This document shows positions 17,830 to 26,029 of a DNA stretch of 64,000 bases, in pieces. The notes beneath the pieces are model-generated. The model did not search any database. It saw only the letters and a list, made by a program, of their open reading frames with translations, and had not been told where the DNA came from. The stretch's first letter is position 1; each line of letters begins with the position of its first letter. The DNA is taken from the NCBI RefSeq assembly GCF_045277565.1, contig NZ_CP123584.1:3968001-4032000 (forward strand), given 5' to 3'. The translations under genes and the position numbers were made by a program. The DNA comes from Aliisedimentitalea scapharcae. GTDB lineage: Bacteria > Pseudomonadota > Alphaproteobacteria > Rhodobacterales > Rhodobacteraceae.

Positions 17830-18444
17830 ATGACCCGCTCACCAGAGCCAAGCGAACTTGACCGGGCTTATGGATCCGGAGATCTGCAGGAGCTGGCCTT
17901 TGACTATGCGCCCATTGGGCTGGTGGTGACCGAAAACCGGGTGATCCGTGAAACCAATCTACGATTTCGTGAGATGTTCCAGTATTCACAGGACGAGCTA
18001 CTGAACCAGTTGTTTGTCTTTCTGTACCCCAGCGAGGCCGAATTTCTGAATGTGCGCCATCGCGGAGACGACACATTGGGACGCGGCAACCTGTATTGGG
18101 ACGAACGGGTCATGCGACGCAAGGACGGCGACCTGTTCTGGGTTCGGGTGCGCGGTCACAGCTTTACCCCCGATGATCCACTGGCCCGTGCCGTCTGGAG
18201 TTTTGCCGATCTCTCTGCTCTACGCCCGTATCAGCCATTGACCCGGCGCGAGCGGGAAGTGTTCTCTCTCCTTTCCGAAGGTAAGACCTCCAAGGAAATT
18301 GCCCGCGACCTGGAGCTCAGCTATCGCACTGTCGAGGTCTATCGCGCCAAGCTGCTCAAGAAATTCAGCGCCAGCAACACGGCGGCCCTGTTTTCGTCGC
18401 TCGGTCAGATCGAAGGAGAGCACGTGGTGCGCGTTGCCGGCTGA
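17830..18444 (+). CDS. PAS-LuxR transcriptional regulator
   Basis: A 204-residue regulator. Residues 20-135 form a PAS sensor domain (LAFDYAPIGLVVTENRVIRETN, REMFQYSQDELLNQ, VMRRKDGDLFWVRVRG), and residues 138-200 form a LuxR-type helix-turn-helix (LTRREREVFSLLSEGKTSKE, IARDLELSYRTVEVYRAKLL). There is no phosphoacceptor receiver domain, so a ligand or redox signal on the PAS domain is likely. The start at 17830 has CGGAG 6 bases upstream; the frame is open from 17605 through repeat copy C, which is not coding. Target genes unknown. Confidence 0.87.
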   Translation: MTRSPEPSELDRAYGSGDLQELAFDYAPIGLVVTENRVIRETNLRFREMFQYSQDELLNQLFVFLYPSEAEFLNVRHRGDDTLGRGNLYWDERVMRRKDGDLFWVRVRGHSFTPDDPLARAVWSFADLSALRPYQPLTRREREVFSLLSEGKTSKEIARDLELSYRTVEVYRAKLLKKFSASNTAALFSSLGQIEGEHVVRVAG

Positions 18445-18569
18445 GCCGCCGGTAACAGACGTTAAAAACCGGAGTGAGCGAATTTGAGCAGGTCATAGAA
18501 CGTTGATGGCTGCAAAGGCAAACGAACGGTAACCCTGCTGCTTGGCAAAATTGGGCCGGCACACAACGC

Positions 18570-19448
18570 TCAGGAACAGGTCAATGCCTGATCGACGCTT
18601 GCGCGCCCCTCAAATGGCCCCAGCGCTGTGGTCCGGATCTGACCGCCCTGCAACCGGGACACCATGACCCTGTCCCAACCGGCATCAACGGTGATCATCT
18701 CGGGCCCCTGCCCACAGTCACGAATGCCCGACGTTATGAAATCCTGCCCGATCCTGTGGTTGGTCAGACCCGGCTGGTCGGCCACCGGCTCCAGCTTTCC
18801 ATCCCGGAACCGCCAGACCCTCAGGGTCTTGGCCAGGTGCGGACGATCAACATAGGCAATTTCGACGTATCCGTCTCTGTCGAGATCAGCAGCGCCAACA
18901 GGAGCAAGCCAGCGGTTTCTGCGGCCGATATAAGGCGTGGCTGCGATGAGCTTCAGCTGGGCATCATCGCCGCCACCGCCGTAAATGGCGATCTGCGCCC
19001 CTTTGTCCACATGACTGCGAATTGTGATTATTTCGGCCGTGCCGTCACCATCCAAATCGACCAACCGCGGTGCCAAATCTTCGAAAACATGCTGCTTGCC
19101 CAACCGGACGCTTTTGGTCCCGCATGCGGTGGCATGTTCTGCGCTGGTATAAACCTCCAGCCGGGAATATTCGATGGCATCCCCTAGAACGCCATGCGGG
19201 TACAGCGTGGTTTCCTCGCCATACCAGGCCGCAGAAATCTGTTGCCCCGGGCAGGTTTCGAACTGGCGGCCCGAACACGCTGGTAAGCGCACAAACGATC
19301 CGTCGCCGGCCAGATCAGAAGGTGGTTTCTGACAGGCCGCGACGACAACGACCCCGGCCAACCACAGTGCCGCCGCCAACCACGCGCGGCGGGTGAATCG
19401 AGACCAGTGGCGCGACAGAAAACGCCGCGCTTTGGTCCCTGATCGCAT
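18570..19448 (-). CDS. Putative lipoprotein with FG-GAP/VCBS-type repeats
   Basis: A 292-residue exported protein. The N-terminus is Arg-rich followed by a hydrophobic core ending VVVVAACQKP, a plausible lipobox with Cys39. The mature part holds two calcium-binding-like FG-GAP blades, VDLDGDGTAEIITIRSHVDK near 124-143 and ADLDRDGYVEIAYVDRPH near 181-198, typical of beta-propeller surface proteins. Its ATG shares one base with the stop of the upstream ferredoxin gene (TGATG), so the two are translationally coupled. Function unknown. Confidence 0.8.
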   Translation of the reverse strand: MRSGTKARRFLSRHWSRFTRRAWLAAALWLAGVVVVAACQKPPSDLAGDGSFVRLPACSGRQFETCPGQQISAAWYGEETTLYPHGVLGDAIEYSRLEVYTSAEHATACGTKSVRLGKQHVFEDLAPRLVDLDGDGTAEIITIRSHVDKGAQIAIYGGGGDDAQLKLIAATPYIGRRNRWLAPVGAADLDRDGYVEIAYVDRPHLAKTLRVWRFRDGKLEPVADQPGLTNHRIGQDFITSGIRDCGQGPEMITVDAGWDRVMVSRLQGGQIRTTALGPFEGRASVDQALTCS

Positions 19449-19771
19449 CAGATCTGTTTTTCCGGCATATGCACGACCAGACCGTCCAGCCCATCAGTCA
19501 CCTTGACCTGACAGGTCAGGCGCGACCGTGCGGCGTCTGGTTCATAGGCAAAGTCCAGCATGTCTTCTTCCATGTCGTCCTTGGCCGGCAGTTTTTCCAC
19601 CCAGGCAGGGTCCACATAGACGTGGCATGTCGAACAGGCACAGGCACCCCCGCAATCGGCTTCAATGCCCGGAATATTGTTGTCGCGTGCGCCTTCCATC
19701 ACGGTCAGCCCATTGGCCACGTCAACAACATGCTCGGTGCCGTTGTGTTCGATATAGGTAATCTTTGCCAT
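19448..19771 (-). CDS. 2Fe-2S ferredoxin (adrenodoxin type)
   Basis: A 107-residue electron carrier of the ISC/adrenodoxin class. The cluster ligands appear as CGGACACSTCHVYV near 39-52 (three Cys) plus the fourth Cys in SRLTCQVKVTDGLDG near 85. Start at 19771 (MAKITYIEHNG) is chosen because GGGGAGAAT lies upstream and the N-terminus matches the family; the frame extends to 19816. It may serve a cytochrome P450, a hydroxylase such as the AlkB-like protein, or Fe-S assembly. Overlaps the downstream lipoprotein gene by one base. Confidence 0.93.
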   Translation of the reverse strand: MAKITYIEHNGTEHVVDVANGLTVMEGARDNNIPGIEADCGGACACSTCHVYVDPAWVEKLPAKDDMEEDMLDFAYEPDAARSRLTCQVKVTDGLDGLVVHMPEKQI

Positions 19772-19882
19772 CGTCGGTATTCTCCCCTCTCGGTACTCGC
19801 GCAACTGTCTAGCCAAGCCCCCGCAGTGATGCCAGCCCCATTTGCGACTGATTGATGCCGCAGCTGGACTTTCTGCTCCTTT

Positions 19883-19897
19883 GTTCTATATTTGTTC
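19883..19897 (+). promoter_or_regulatory. LexA (SOS) box, alphaproteobacterial type
   Basis: GTTC-TATATTT-GTTC matches the GTTC-N7-GTTC direct-repeat operator of alphaproteobacterial LexA exactly. It lies 27 bases upstream of the ATG of the DnaE2-like fragment at 19924, the usual place for SOS control. In this bacterial class the imuA-imuB-dnaE2 mutagenesis cassette is a classic LexA target, which fits the gene content that follows. Confidence 0.8.
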
Positions 19898-19923
19898 TAA
19901 CGCCTCCAGTCCCCAGAACCCAA

Positions 19924-20340
19924 ATGTCCCATCCCCTGTTTCTAACGCCCGTTCCAAATGGGCCGGACTGGCCCCGCCCTCCGGCCTGCCTTCCGGCCGA
20001 ACACTTGTGCCGCCCCCCCGACGGAACCCGGTTGACCGTGGCCGGGTTGGTCATTTTACGGCAGCGTCCCGGCACCGCCAAAGGGGTGATTTTCCTGACG
20101 CTCGAGGATGAAACCGGCATCGTCAATGTGATCGTCTGGCGCAAGATGTACGAACGCTTCCGGCGAGCGGTGATAGCAGGGCGATTGCTCAGGATCACGG
20201 GGCGACTGCAGCGCGCACATTCGGTCTCCCATCTGATCGCCGAAGAGATCGAAGACATCTCTCCCATGCTGGACCTGCTCTTGCAGGAACAGGGCCACGA
20301 CACCGACGCGGCCTTTGCGCCGACATCCGATTTAGGTTAG
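19924..20340 (+). pseudogene. Isolated C-terminal OB-fold fragment of error-prone DNA polymerase DnaE2
   Basis: 138 residues from the ATG at 19924. Residues 35-120 closely resemble the C-terminus of DnaE2 (ImuC): RLTVAGLVILRQRPGTAKGV, IFLTLEDETGIVNVIVW, then YERFRRAV and GRLLRITGRLQRAHSVSHLI, ending EDISPMLDLLL. The polymerase domains (PHP, palm, fingers, HhH) that should precede it, over 900 residues, are absent. With the LexA box in front, this is most simply the remnant of an imuA-imuB-dnaE2 cassette after an internal deletion. A stand-alone OB-fold protein retained for a purpose is the alternative, since the frame is intact. Confidence 0.7.
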
Positions 20341-20373
20341 GATCGTGGCAAAACGCCTGTCCGAGGCCCGAGC

Positions 20374-20913
20374 ATGTCGACCAAGTTTCCCTTTCGCCAC
20401 GTTGCGACGTTGGCCTGCCTATGTGCCATGCTAGCAGGCTGTGAACAGGGCTTGCCCGACTTGAATGGACCGACTGGCTCTCAGGTCACGCGCCTGCAGC
20501 AGGAAGCCCCCCCCGGCGCTACTCCGGGAACCTGCTGGGGCAAACAGGTTACCCCCGCCGTCATTGAAACGGTCACCCATCAGATCATGATACAACCGGC
20601 GCAAATACTGGTCGATGGAACCGTCACCAGCCCGGCGATCTTCAAGACGGAGACCATTCAGCAGATCGTTCGCGAACGCACGGAAGAGTGGTTTGAAACC
20701 CCCTGTGACGACGTCATGACCCCTCAATTCATCGCTTCGCTTCAACGCGCGCTCAAGGTGCGCAGCCTGTATCGTGGTCAGATCACGGCAGAGATGGATA
20801 CACACACCCAAACAGCGATCCGAAAATATCAGAAGCCACACGGGTTGGACACCGGCATTCTCTCTCTGGCGACCGCCCGCAAGCTGGGTCTGGTCGAGGT
20901 GCAGATCGAATAA
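20374..20913 (+). CDS. Peptidoglycan-binding domain lipoprotein
   Basis: A 179-residue lipoprotein: signal FRHVATLACLCAMLAGC with the lipobox LAGC near 20-23. The C-terminal 65 residues form a PG_binding_1 domain (MTPQFIASLQRALKVRSLYR, GQITAEMDTHTQTAIRKYQK, LSLATARKLGLVEV). It begins 33 bases after the DnaE2 fragment and may share its promoter. Probably anchored to the outer membrane and contacting the peptidoglycan. Partner unknown. Confidence 0.85.
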   Translation: MSTKFPFRHVATLACLCAMLAGCEQGLPDLNGPTGSQVTRLQQEAPPGATPGTCWGKQVTPAVIETVTHQIMIQPAQILVDGTVTSPAIFKTETIQQIVRERTEEWFETPCDDVMTPQFIASLQRALKVRSLYRGQITAEMDTHTQTAIRKYQKPHGLDTGILSLATARKLGLVEVQIE

Positions 20914-21016
20914 ACCTCTGACTGAATGGAGACAAAAGCGGTAATCCTCCCCTTGCTCCTCTGCCTGTGGTCCTGTTGACTGGTTGGGGACCGGAACTGA
21001 AACAAAGGAAACCTTG

Positions 21017-21685
21017 ATGGAGCCACATGACCTGCCCGACACCGGTTTCCTATCTTGCGCCTCGGATCGGCTAAAGCGGCTTCTGGCAAGCCAGGCCACC
21101 GAAGTTCCCTTGGACCAGGGTCAGGTATTGTTCGAGCAGGGAGACGTCGGGGACGCGCTGTTTGTGATTGTTACCGGCGCGGTCGAAGTGTCGATCCTGT
21201 CCGCGACCGGGCGCAAGTTATCCCTGGACATCATGCGTCCCGGATCAATCTTTGGCGAAATCGCATTGTTCGACCCCGGTCCCCGCACTGCAACCGTCAT
21301 GGCAAGCGAACCGACCCGGGTCCTGCGTGTGCGCAATCCCGATGTTCTGGAGCAACTGGCCCAGCATCCTGAATTGGCGGCCGACATGATCCGCCTGGCT
21401 GGTCAGCGCATGCGCTGGATGAGCAGCCAGTTGAACGAGCAGGTCTTCCTGCCGATCTCCTCCCGCCTGGCACGCAAGCTGCTCCACCTGACGGAAGAAA
21501 CACAAAGCTGCACATTGGGGCTGTCCCAAAGCGAACTGGCCGAATTTGTCGGTGCCACCCGCGAGGCCGTATCGAAAACGATTTCGGTCTGGAAGCGCTC
21601 AGGTGTTATTGGTGCCACCCGAGGCGGATTGGAGATACTGGACCGAACTGCATTGCACCGACTTGCCGAACCAGATCTGATCTGA
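21017..21685 (+). CDS. Crp/Fnr family transcriptional regulator
   Basis: A 222-residue regulator. Residues 15-130 are a cyclic-nucleotide-binding fold (QGQVLFEQGDVGDALFVIVT, GSIFGEIALFDPGPRTATVM with the phosphate-cassette-like GEIA and RTA), and residues 150-215 a winged helix (LGLSQSELAEFVGATREAVS). No Cys cluster as in FNR is present. The RTA and GEIALF residues suggest real cNMP binding, so a CRP-like role is possible. Start at 21017 has AAAGGA upstream. Possibly followed by the strong hairpin at 21832. Confidence 0.9.
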   Translation: MEPHDLPDTGFLSCASDRLKRLLASQATEVPLDQGQVLFEQGDVGDALFVIVTGAVEVSILSATGRKLSLDIMRPGSIFGEIALFDPGPRTATVMASEPTRVLRVRNPDVLEQLAQHPELAADMIRLAGQRMRWMSSQLNEQVFLPISSRLARKLLHLTEETQSCTLGLSQSELAEFVGATREAVSKTISVWKRSGVIGATRGGLEILDRTALHRLAEPDLI

Positions 21686-21831
21686 CCCCAAAGCAAGCTA
21701 CCAACCAAAAACTTCAATAATCTTACCGGCTTGTGAAACATATCACAGACGCGCGTGCCGCTGCCGGTCAGTCTGGGTGTAAGGGTCGGCAAGCATGTCC
21801 TGTGCCTGTCCCAAGCCGATCTTATTCCCAA

Positions 21832-21873
21832 GAGAGAGCCATGTGTCCCCAACACATGGCTCTCTCCATTTTT
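21832..21873 (+). terminator. Strong 15-bp perfect hairpin between convergent crp-like and degP genes
   Basis: GAGAGAGCCATGTGT is followed by loop CCCCA and the exact complement ACACATGGCTCTCTC, then CATTTTT. It fits a rho-independent terminator on the plus strand. It lies 147 bases beyond the crp-like stop, longer than usual, so it could also end a small untranslated RNA that starts in this gap. Confidence 0.7.
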
Positions 21874-21935
21874 GACCCGAGACGAACCACAGCGCGCTCC
21901 CAAGGGCGCTCGACCGGCCCTGCACGTAAAATGCA

Positions 21936-21960
21936 AACGGCCGGGCAAAGCCCGGCCGTT
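21936..21960 (-). terminator. Terminator hairpin downstream of degP
   Basis: On the minus strand AACGGCCGGGC-TTT-GCCCGGCCGTT is a perfect 11-bp stem with a 3-base loop, followed by TGCATTTT. It begins 20 bases after the degP stop and is a probable rho-independent terminator. Confidence 0.75.
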
Positions 21961-21980
21961 CCAAGATCTGAAATTGCCGG

Positions 21981-23459
21981 TCAGTTCTCCAGGCTCAATG
22001 CCACGAAACGCGGCTCACCTGCGCGACGCACCAGCAGCAGCAGGGATTTGCGCCCGGCCTCTTTTGCCTCTGCAATGCGCTCTTCGAACCCGTCCATCGA
22101 AACGATCTTCTGCTGGCCTGCTTCGGTGATCACATCCCCTGCACGCAGGCCTTTCTCCCATGCCTGCGAGGCTTCGTCGACCGACATCACAACTAACCCA
22201 TTCTGATCGGCCGGGACACTCAGCTCCTTGCGCAACTCATCTGTCAGAAGTCCCAGTGTCAGGCCCAGGATATCCTTTTCGCTCACATCCGGAGCCGCCG
22301 GCTGTGTCGACGTTTCCCCACGTTCGGCGTCTTCACGACGTCCTAGCGTTACCAGAACTGTCTGTGTTCCCCCATCACGATAGACAACCACACGCACAGC
22401 CTTGCCGACTTCGGCATTTCCGACCTGTTTGACCAGCCCCCGGGTGTCTTTTACGTCGACACCGTCAAAGCTCATGATGACATCACCAGCCAGCAGGCCT
22501 GCCTCCTTGGACGGACCATCGGGCACATCGGTGATCAGCGCCCCGCTGGCCTTTTCCAGACCGATCGCTTCGGCGACATCCGGGCTCACGTCTTGAATAC
22601 GCACACCCAGCCACCCACGACGGGTTTCCCCAAACTCTTTGAGCTGATCAACCACCCGGCGGACCACATTCGAAGCCATTGAAAATCCGATGCCGATCGA
22701 CCCGCCGTTGGGCGACAGAATCGCCGTATTCACACCAACGACCTCGCCCTCCATGTTGAACAAAGGTCCACCGGAGTTGCCGCGGTTGATGGCAGCGTCA
22801 GTTTGGATGTAGTCATCATATGTCCCGCTCAGCGCGCGGTTTCTGGCCGATACAATCCCAGCCGAGACCGAAAATCCCTGTCCCAGGGGGTTCCCCATCG
22901 CAACGACCCAATCGCCAACGCGGGCGGTATCGCTGTCACCAAAACGGACAAACCGCAGTGGCATGTCGGCTTCGACCTTGAGCAGAGCGATGTCAGTCTT
23001 GGGATCGGTTCCGATCACCTTGGCCGGCAAGGTTTCCGCCGGCTGGCCTTCGCCTGGAAAGAATTCGATCTGAATTTCATCCGCGCCGTCGATCACGTGG
23101 TTGTTGGTAACGATAAAACCATCCTCGGAGATCACGAAACCCGATCCCAACGCCGAAGACCGGCGCGGGCGGTTTTCGTCGCCATTTCCGGGGCGGTCCC
23201 GGAAAAACTCCTCAAACGGAGAGCCTTCGGGCACGATACCCTGCGGGCCAGTCCGGCCTTCGACGACGGTTGTCGTCGTAATGTTGACCACCGATGGGCT
23301 GATCTGCTCTGCCAACGGGGCCAGGCTCTCTGGCCGTGCCTGGGCAGTCAGGGTCTGCGTCAATACCATCAGCATTGTGACAGCACCCAGCCAGAACAGC
23401 CGCAACCTGGCGGCAAAAATGTTCGGTCCGGAAATGGAATAGGTTGCCTGTGGCTGCAC
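21981..23459 (-). CDS. degP: DegP/HtrA-type periplasmic serine protease (Do family)
   Basis: Protease-chaperone of the envelope. About 492 residues from a GTG at 23459, chosen because AAGGAG sits 8 bases before it; a GTG at 23468 overlaps that ribosome site. A signal segment LFWLGAVTMLMVLTQTLTAQA precedes the protease domain with the triad His in VTNNHVIDG, Asp in PKTDIALLKV and Ser in NRGNSGGPLFN. Two PDZ domains follow (RRGWLGVRIQDVSPD and the weaker ADQNGLVVMSVDEAS). Its position behind hflK-hflC is typical of alphaproteobacteria. The 252-base gap before it probably holds its own promoter. Confidence 0.94.
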   Translation of the reverse strand: MQPQATYSISGPNIFAARLRLFWLGAVTMLMVLTQTLTAQARPESLAPLAEQISPSVVNITTTTVVEGRTGPQGIVPEGSPFEEFFRDRPGNGDENRPRRSSALGSGFVISEDGFIVTNNHVIDGADEIQIEFFPGEGQPAETLPAKVIGTDPKTDIALLKVEADMPLRFVRFGDSDTARVGDWVVAMGNPLGQGFSVSAGIVSARNRALSGTYDDYIQTDAAINRGNSGGPLFNMEGEVVGVNTAILSPNGGSIGIGFSMASNVVRRVVDQLKEFGETRRGWLGVRIQDVSPDVAEAIGLEKASGALITDVPDGPSKEAGLLAGDVIMSFDGVDVKDTRGLVKQVGNAEVGKAVRVVVYRDGGTQTVLVTLGRREDAERGETSTQPAAPDVSEKDILGLTLGLLTDELRKELSVPADQNGLVVMSVDEASQAWEKGLRAGDVITEAGQQKIVSMDGFEERIAEAKEAGRKSLLLLVRRAGEPRFVALSLEN

Positions 23460-23720
23460 GCGTAACACTCCTTATCAAAGCTTGTATGAGACACCCCGCC
23501 ATCGGCGGGTTGGGTCGCAATTCAAGACGCCCCAAAATTTTCATGGGCTCAATGTAGTAACTTTACCTCATCTCGCAACGGATGTTGCAAGGTTTCAAAA
23601 GCAAGTGAACCGGAAGTGAATGGACCGTACGTCACCCAATACCCCGTATTTTAAACGATCCGTCCTGCAATCTGCATATTTCAGAGGATATGATCCCCGA
23701 AACTCCAACATTCCCAAAAA

Positions 23721-23927
23721 TTATGAGAGGAGGCGATGCGCCGCCCAGAGCAGAACCAGCCCTGCAACAACAGCCAGACCACCAACCTGTCTTCGGGCCT
23801 CGTCGGGCAAAGCCCGCAGTATTTCCAACATCCGTTCAACAAGCGAAGGGGCCAGTACATAGACCAGCCCCTCCACAATCAACACCAGCCCGAAGGCCAG
23901 AAATATGTTGCCAAGTGTTTCACTCAC
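23721..23927 (-). CDS. DUF2065 small membrane protein
   Basis: A 68-residue protein with two hydrophobic helices (NIFLAFGLVLIVEGLVYVLA and GLAVVAGLVLLWAAHRL), separated by a charged turn. This matches DUF2065 (YjeT), whose gene normally follows hflC. Its start overlaps the hflC stop by four bases (ATGA). It may assist or be inserted with the HflKC complex; no function is established. Confidence 0.85.
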   Translation of the reverse strand: MSETLGNIFLAFGLVLIVEGLVYVLAPSLVERMLEILRALPDEARRQVGGLAVVAGLVLLWAAHRLLS

Positions 23928-24802
23928 TCCTGAACGCGACCTTCAGATGACTTCAGGTAGTTGAAAAACTCGGAGTCGGGCGACATCACCATAGAAGAGT
24001 TACCTTCCTGCAAGGCCCGCCCATAAGCGGTCAGGCTCCGGTAGAACTCAAAGAATTCGGTGTCCCGACCATAGGCTTCTGCAAAGATGGCGTTTCGTTG
24101 CGCATCCGCTTCACCCCGAACGATCTCGGCTTCTTTCTGGGCCTGGGACACGATTTCAACCTGCGTCCGGTCTGCCTGGGCGCGCACCCTCTGGGCAGCT
24201 TCTTCACCCCGAGCGATTTCGTCGGCAGCTTCACGTTCACGCTCGGCACGCATCCGCGCAAAGGTTGCCTGAAGGTTTGCCTGCGGCAGGTCGGTGCGCT
24301 TCAGCCGCACATCGACGATTTCCAACCCCAGAGATCGAGTCCGTGAAATCGCACCATTGCGGATCCGCAGCATCAACGTCGCGCGGTCCGAACTGAGGAT
24401 ATCATCGGAACTGACCGACCCCAGGATTTCGCGGGTCTGGGCACGCAGGATCGAATCCAGGCGCGATTCAGCTGTTGCAATCCCACCGGCACCAACCGCC
24501 TGTCTGAACTGGCGCACATCCAGGATACGATAGCGCGCAAAGGCATCGACAACCAAACGGCGATCATCCAGCGGAGTAATTTCCAGCGGGCCGACTTCGC
24601 GGCTGAGGATCCGGTCGTCATAACGAACGACTTCCTGAATCAAAGGAATCTTGAACGCCAGGCCCGGCTCTTCTTTGACCGAAACAACACGCCCAAACTG
24701 AAGCACCAGCGCCCGTTCACGTTCGTCCACGATAAAGACGGAACTGAGCGCAACAACCAGAGCTACAACGACAACGGGGAGGAGAAACGTAGATTTACGC
24801 AT
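23924..24802 (-). CDS. hflC: HflC, membrane quality-control SPFH protein
   Basis: Partner of HflK in the complex that surrounds and regulates the FtsH protease. 292 residues with one N-terminal membrane anchor (LLPVVVVALVVALSSVFIV), the SPFH/band-7 domain (DERERALVLQFGRVVSVKEE, LTPLDDRRL region), a Glu/Ala/Arg-rich coiled coil near 195-245 and the end YLKSSEGR. Its ATG overlaps the hflK stop by one base, and its own stop overlaps DUF2065. Confidence 0.95.
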   Translation of the reverse strand: MRKSTFLLPVVVVALVVALSSVFIVDERERALVLQFGRVVSVKEEPGLAFKIPLIQEVVRYDDRILSREVGPLEITPLDDRRLVVDAFARYRILDVRQFRQAVGAGGIATAESRLDSILRAQTREILGSVSSDDILSSDRATLMLRIRNGAISRTRSLGLEIVDVRLKRTDLPQANLQATFARMRAEREREAADEIARGEEAAQRVRAQADRTQVEIVSQAQKEAEIVRGEADAQRNAIFAEAYGRDTEFFEFYRSLTAYGRALQEGNSSMVMSPDSEFFNYLKSSEGRVQE

Positions 24803-25953
24803 CAGTTGGAACCTCCCTTGCGCAGTTCATTCAGCGGCAGGTAGGGGACGATCCCCTGCCCTTCACCAGACTGGTCGTCCATAATGATCTTGTCCACGCG
24901 GCCCAGGACCTCTTCCATGGTTTCCAGATACAGACGCTTGCGGGTCACATCCGGGGCCTTCGAGTACTCTTCCAGAACCGCTATGAAACGGCTGGCTTCA
25001 CCCTCGGCTTCATTCACGACACTGGCTCGATAGCCTTCGGCTTCTTCCAGCAGCTGAGCGGATTCACCGCGCGCGCCCGCAAGGACCCGGTTGGCATAAG
25101 CGTCAGCCTGTTTTTCCAGACGGTCACGTTCCTGACCAGCAGATTGCACTTCGCGGAAGGCATCTTTGACCGGCTCTGGCGGATCGGCACCGTCAAAGTT
25201 GACCCTGACGATGTTCACGCCCGAATCGTAACTATCGAGCGTCGACTGGATGAGTTCCTTGAGACGTTCAGCGATGATCCCCCGGTCCCTGTTCAGGATC
25301 GGAGCCAGTTCGGATTGGGCGATAATTTCCCGCATCGCCGATTCAGACACCGCCTGAATGGTCTGACGCGGATCGCGCAGGTTGAACAGATATTGTGCCG
25401 GATCGTTGATGTTCCAGACCACCTGGAAATCCACATCGATGATGTTTTCATCCCCGGTCAGCATCAGCCCAGCGTCGCCACCACGCGATCCCGCCCCGAT
25501 CAGTTCGGTCTGTTCGACCTTGACCGGGATGACTTCCTTGGTCACCACAGGCCAAGGCGCAAAGTTCAGGCCCGGACCGCCGGTGGCCGAATATTCGCCC
25601 AGGAACAATTCCACCGACTGTTCTTCGGGTTTGACCGTGTAAAAGCTGGCCATGCCCCACAGGACCGCTGCCGCAACCGCGCCCAATGCCAGGGTACCAC
25701 CGGTCAGGGCCGGACCACCGCCACCTCGCCGGTTTCCACCGCCGGAATTTCCGCCGTTGCCGCCACGCCCGCCCATGAGCACGCGCAGTTGTTCCTGACC
25801 CTTTTTCATCAGGTCATCAATTTCGGGAATCTGCGGGCCTTCATCGTCGGGGCGTCGTCCCCCTCCGTTGTTGCCGCCATTGTTGCCCCGGTTGTCTCCG
25901 CCGCCCGAAGAGCCGCCTCCGCCCCCCCAGGGGCCACCGCTGTTGCCCGCCAT
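24802..25953 (-). CDS. hflK: HflK, membrane quality-control SPFH protein
   Basis: A 383-residue protein with a long Gly/Asn-rich N-terminal tail (residues 1-70, including GGGGGSSGGGDNRGNNGG), one membrane helix (LTGGTLALGAVAAAVLWGMA), an SPFH domain (YTVKPEEQSVELFLGEYSAT, ENIIDVDFQVVWNI, SESAMREIIAQSELAPIL) and a coiled coil. The glycine-rich cytoplasmic tail is a family trait. It follows gor after 76 bases and is likely part of the rpiA-gor-hflK-hflC-degP run. Confidence 0.95.
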   Translation of the reverse strand: MAGNSGGPWGGGGGSSGGGDNRGNNGGNNGGGRRPDDEGPQIPEIDDLMKKGQEQLRVLMGGRGGNGGNSGGGNRRGGGGPALTGGTLALGAVAAAVLWGMASFYTVKPEEQSVELFLGEYSATGGPGLNFAPWPVVTKEVIPVKVEQTELIGAGSRGGDAGLMLTGDENIIDVDFQVVWNINDPAQYLFNLRDPRQTIQAVSESAMREIIAQSELAPILNRDRGIIAERLKELIQSTLDSYDSGVNIVRVNFDGADPPEPVKDAFREVQSAGQERDRLEKQADAYANRVLAGARGESAQLLEEAEGYRASVVNEAEGEASRFIAVLEEYSKAPDVTRKRLYLETMEEVLGRVDKIIMDDQSGEGQGIVPYLPLNELRKGGSN

Positions 25954-26029
25954 GTCGCTCCTTCAACTTTCCTTTTTGTGCCGCAGTACTCGCGGCCATA
26001 TCACATAACTGTGCAGGACCGCCCGAAAA

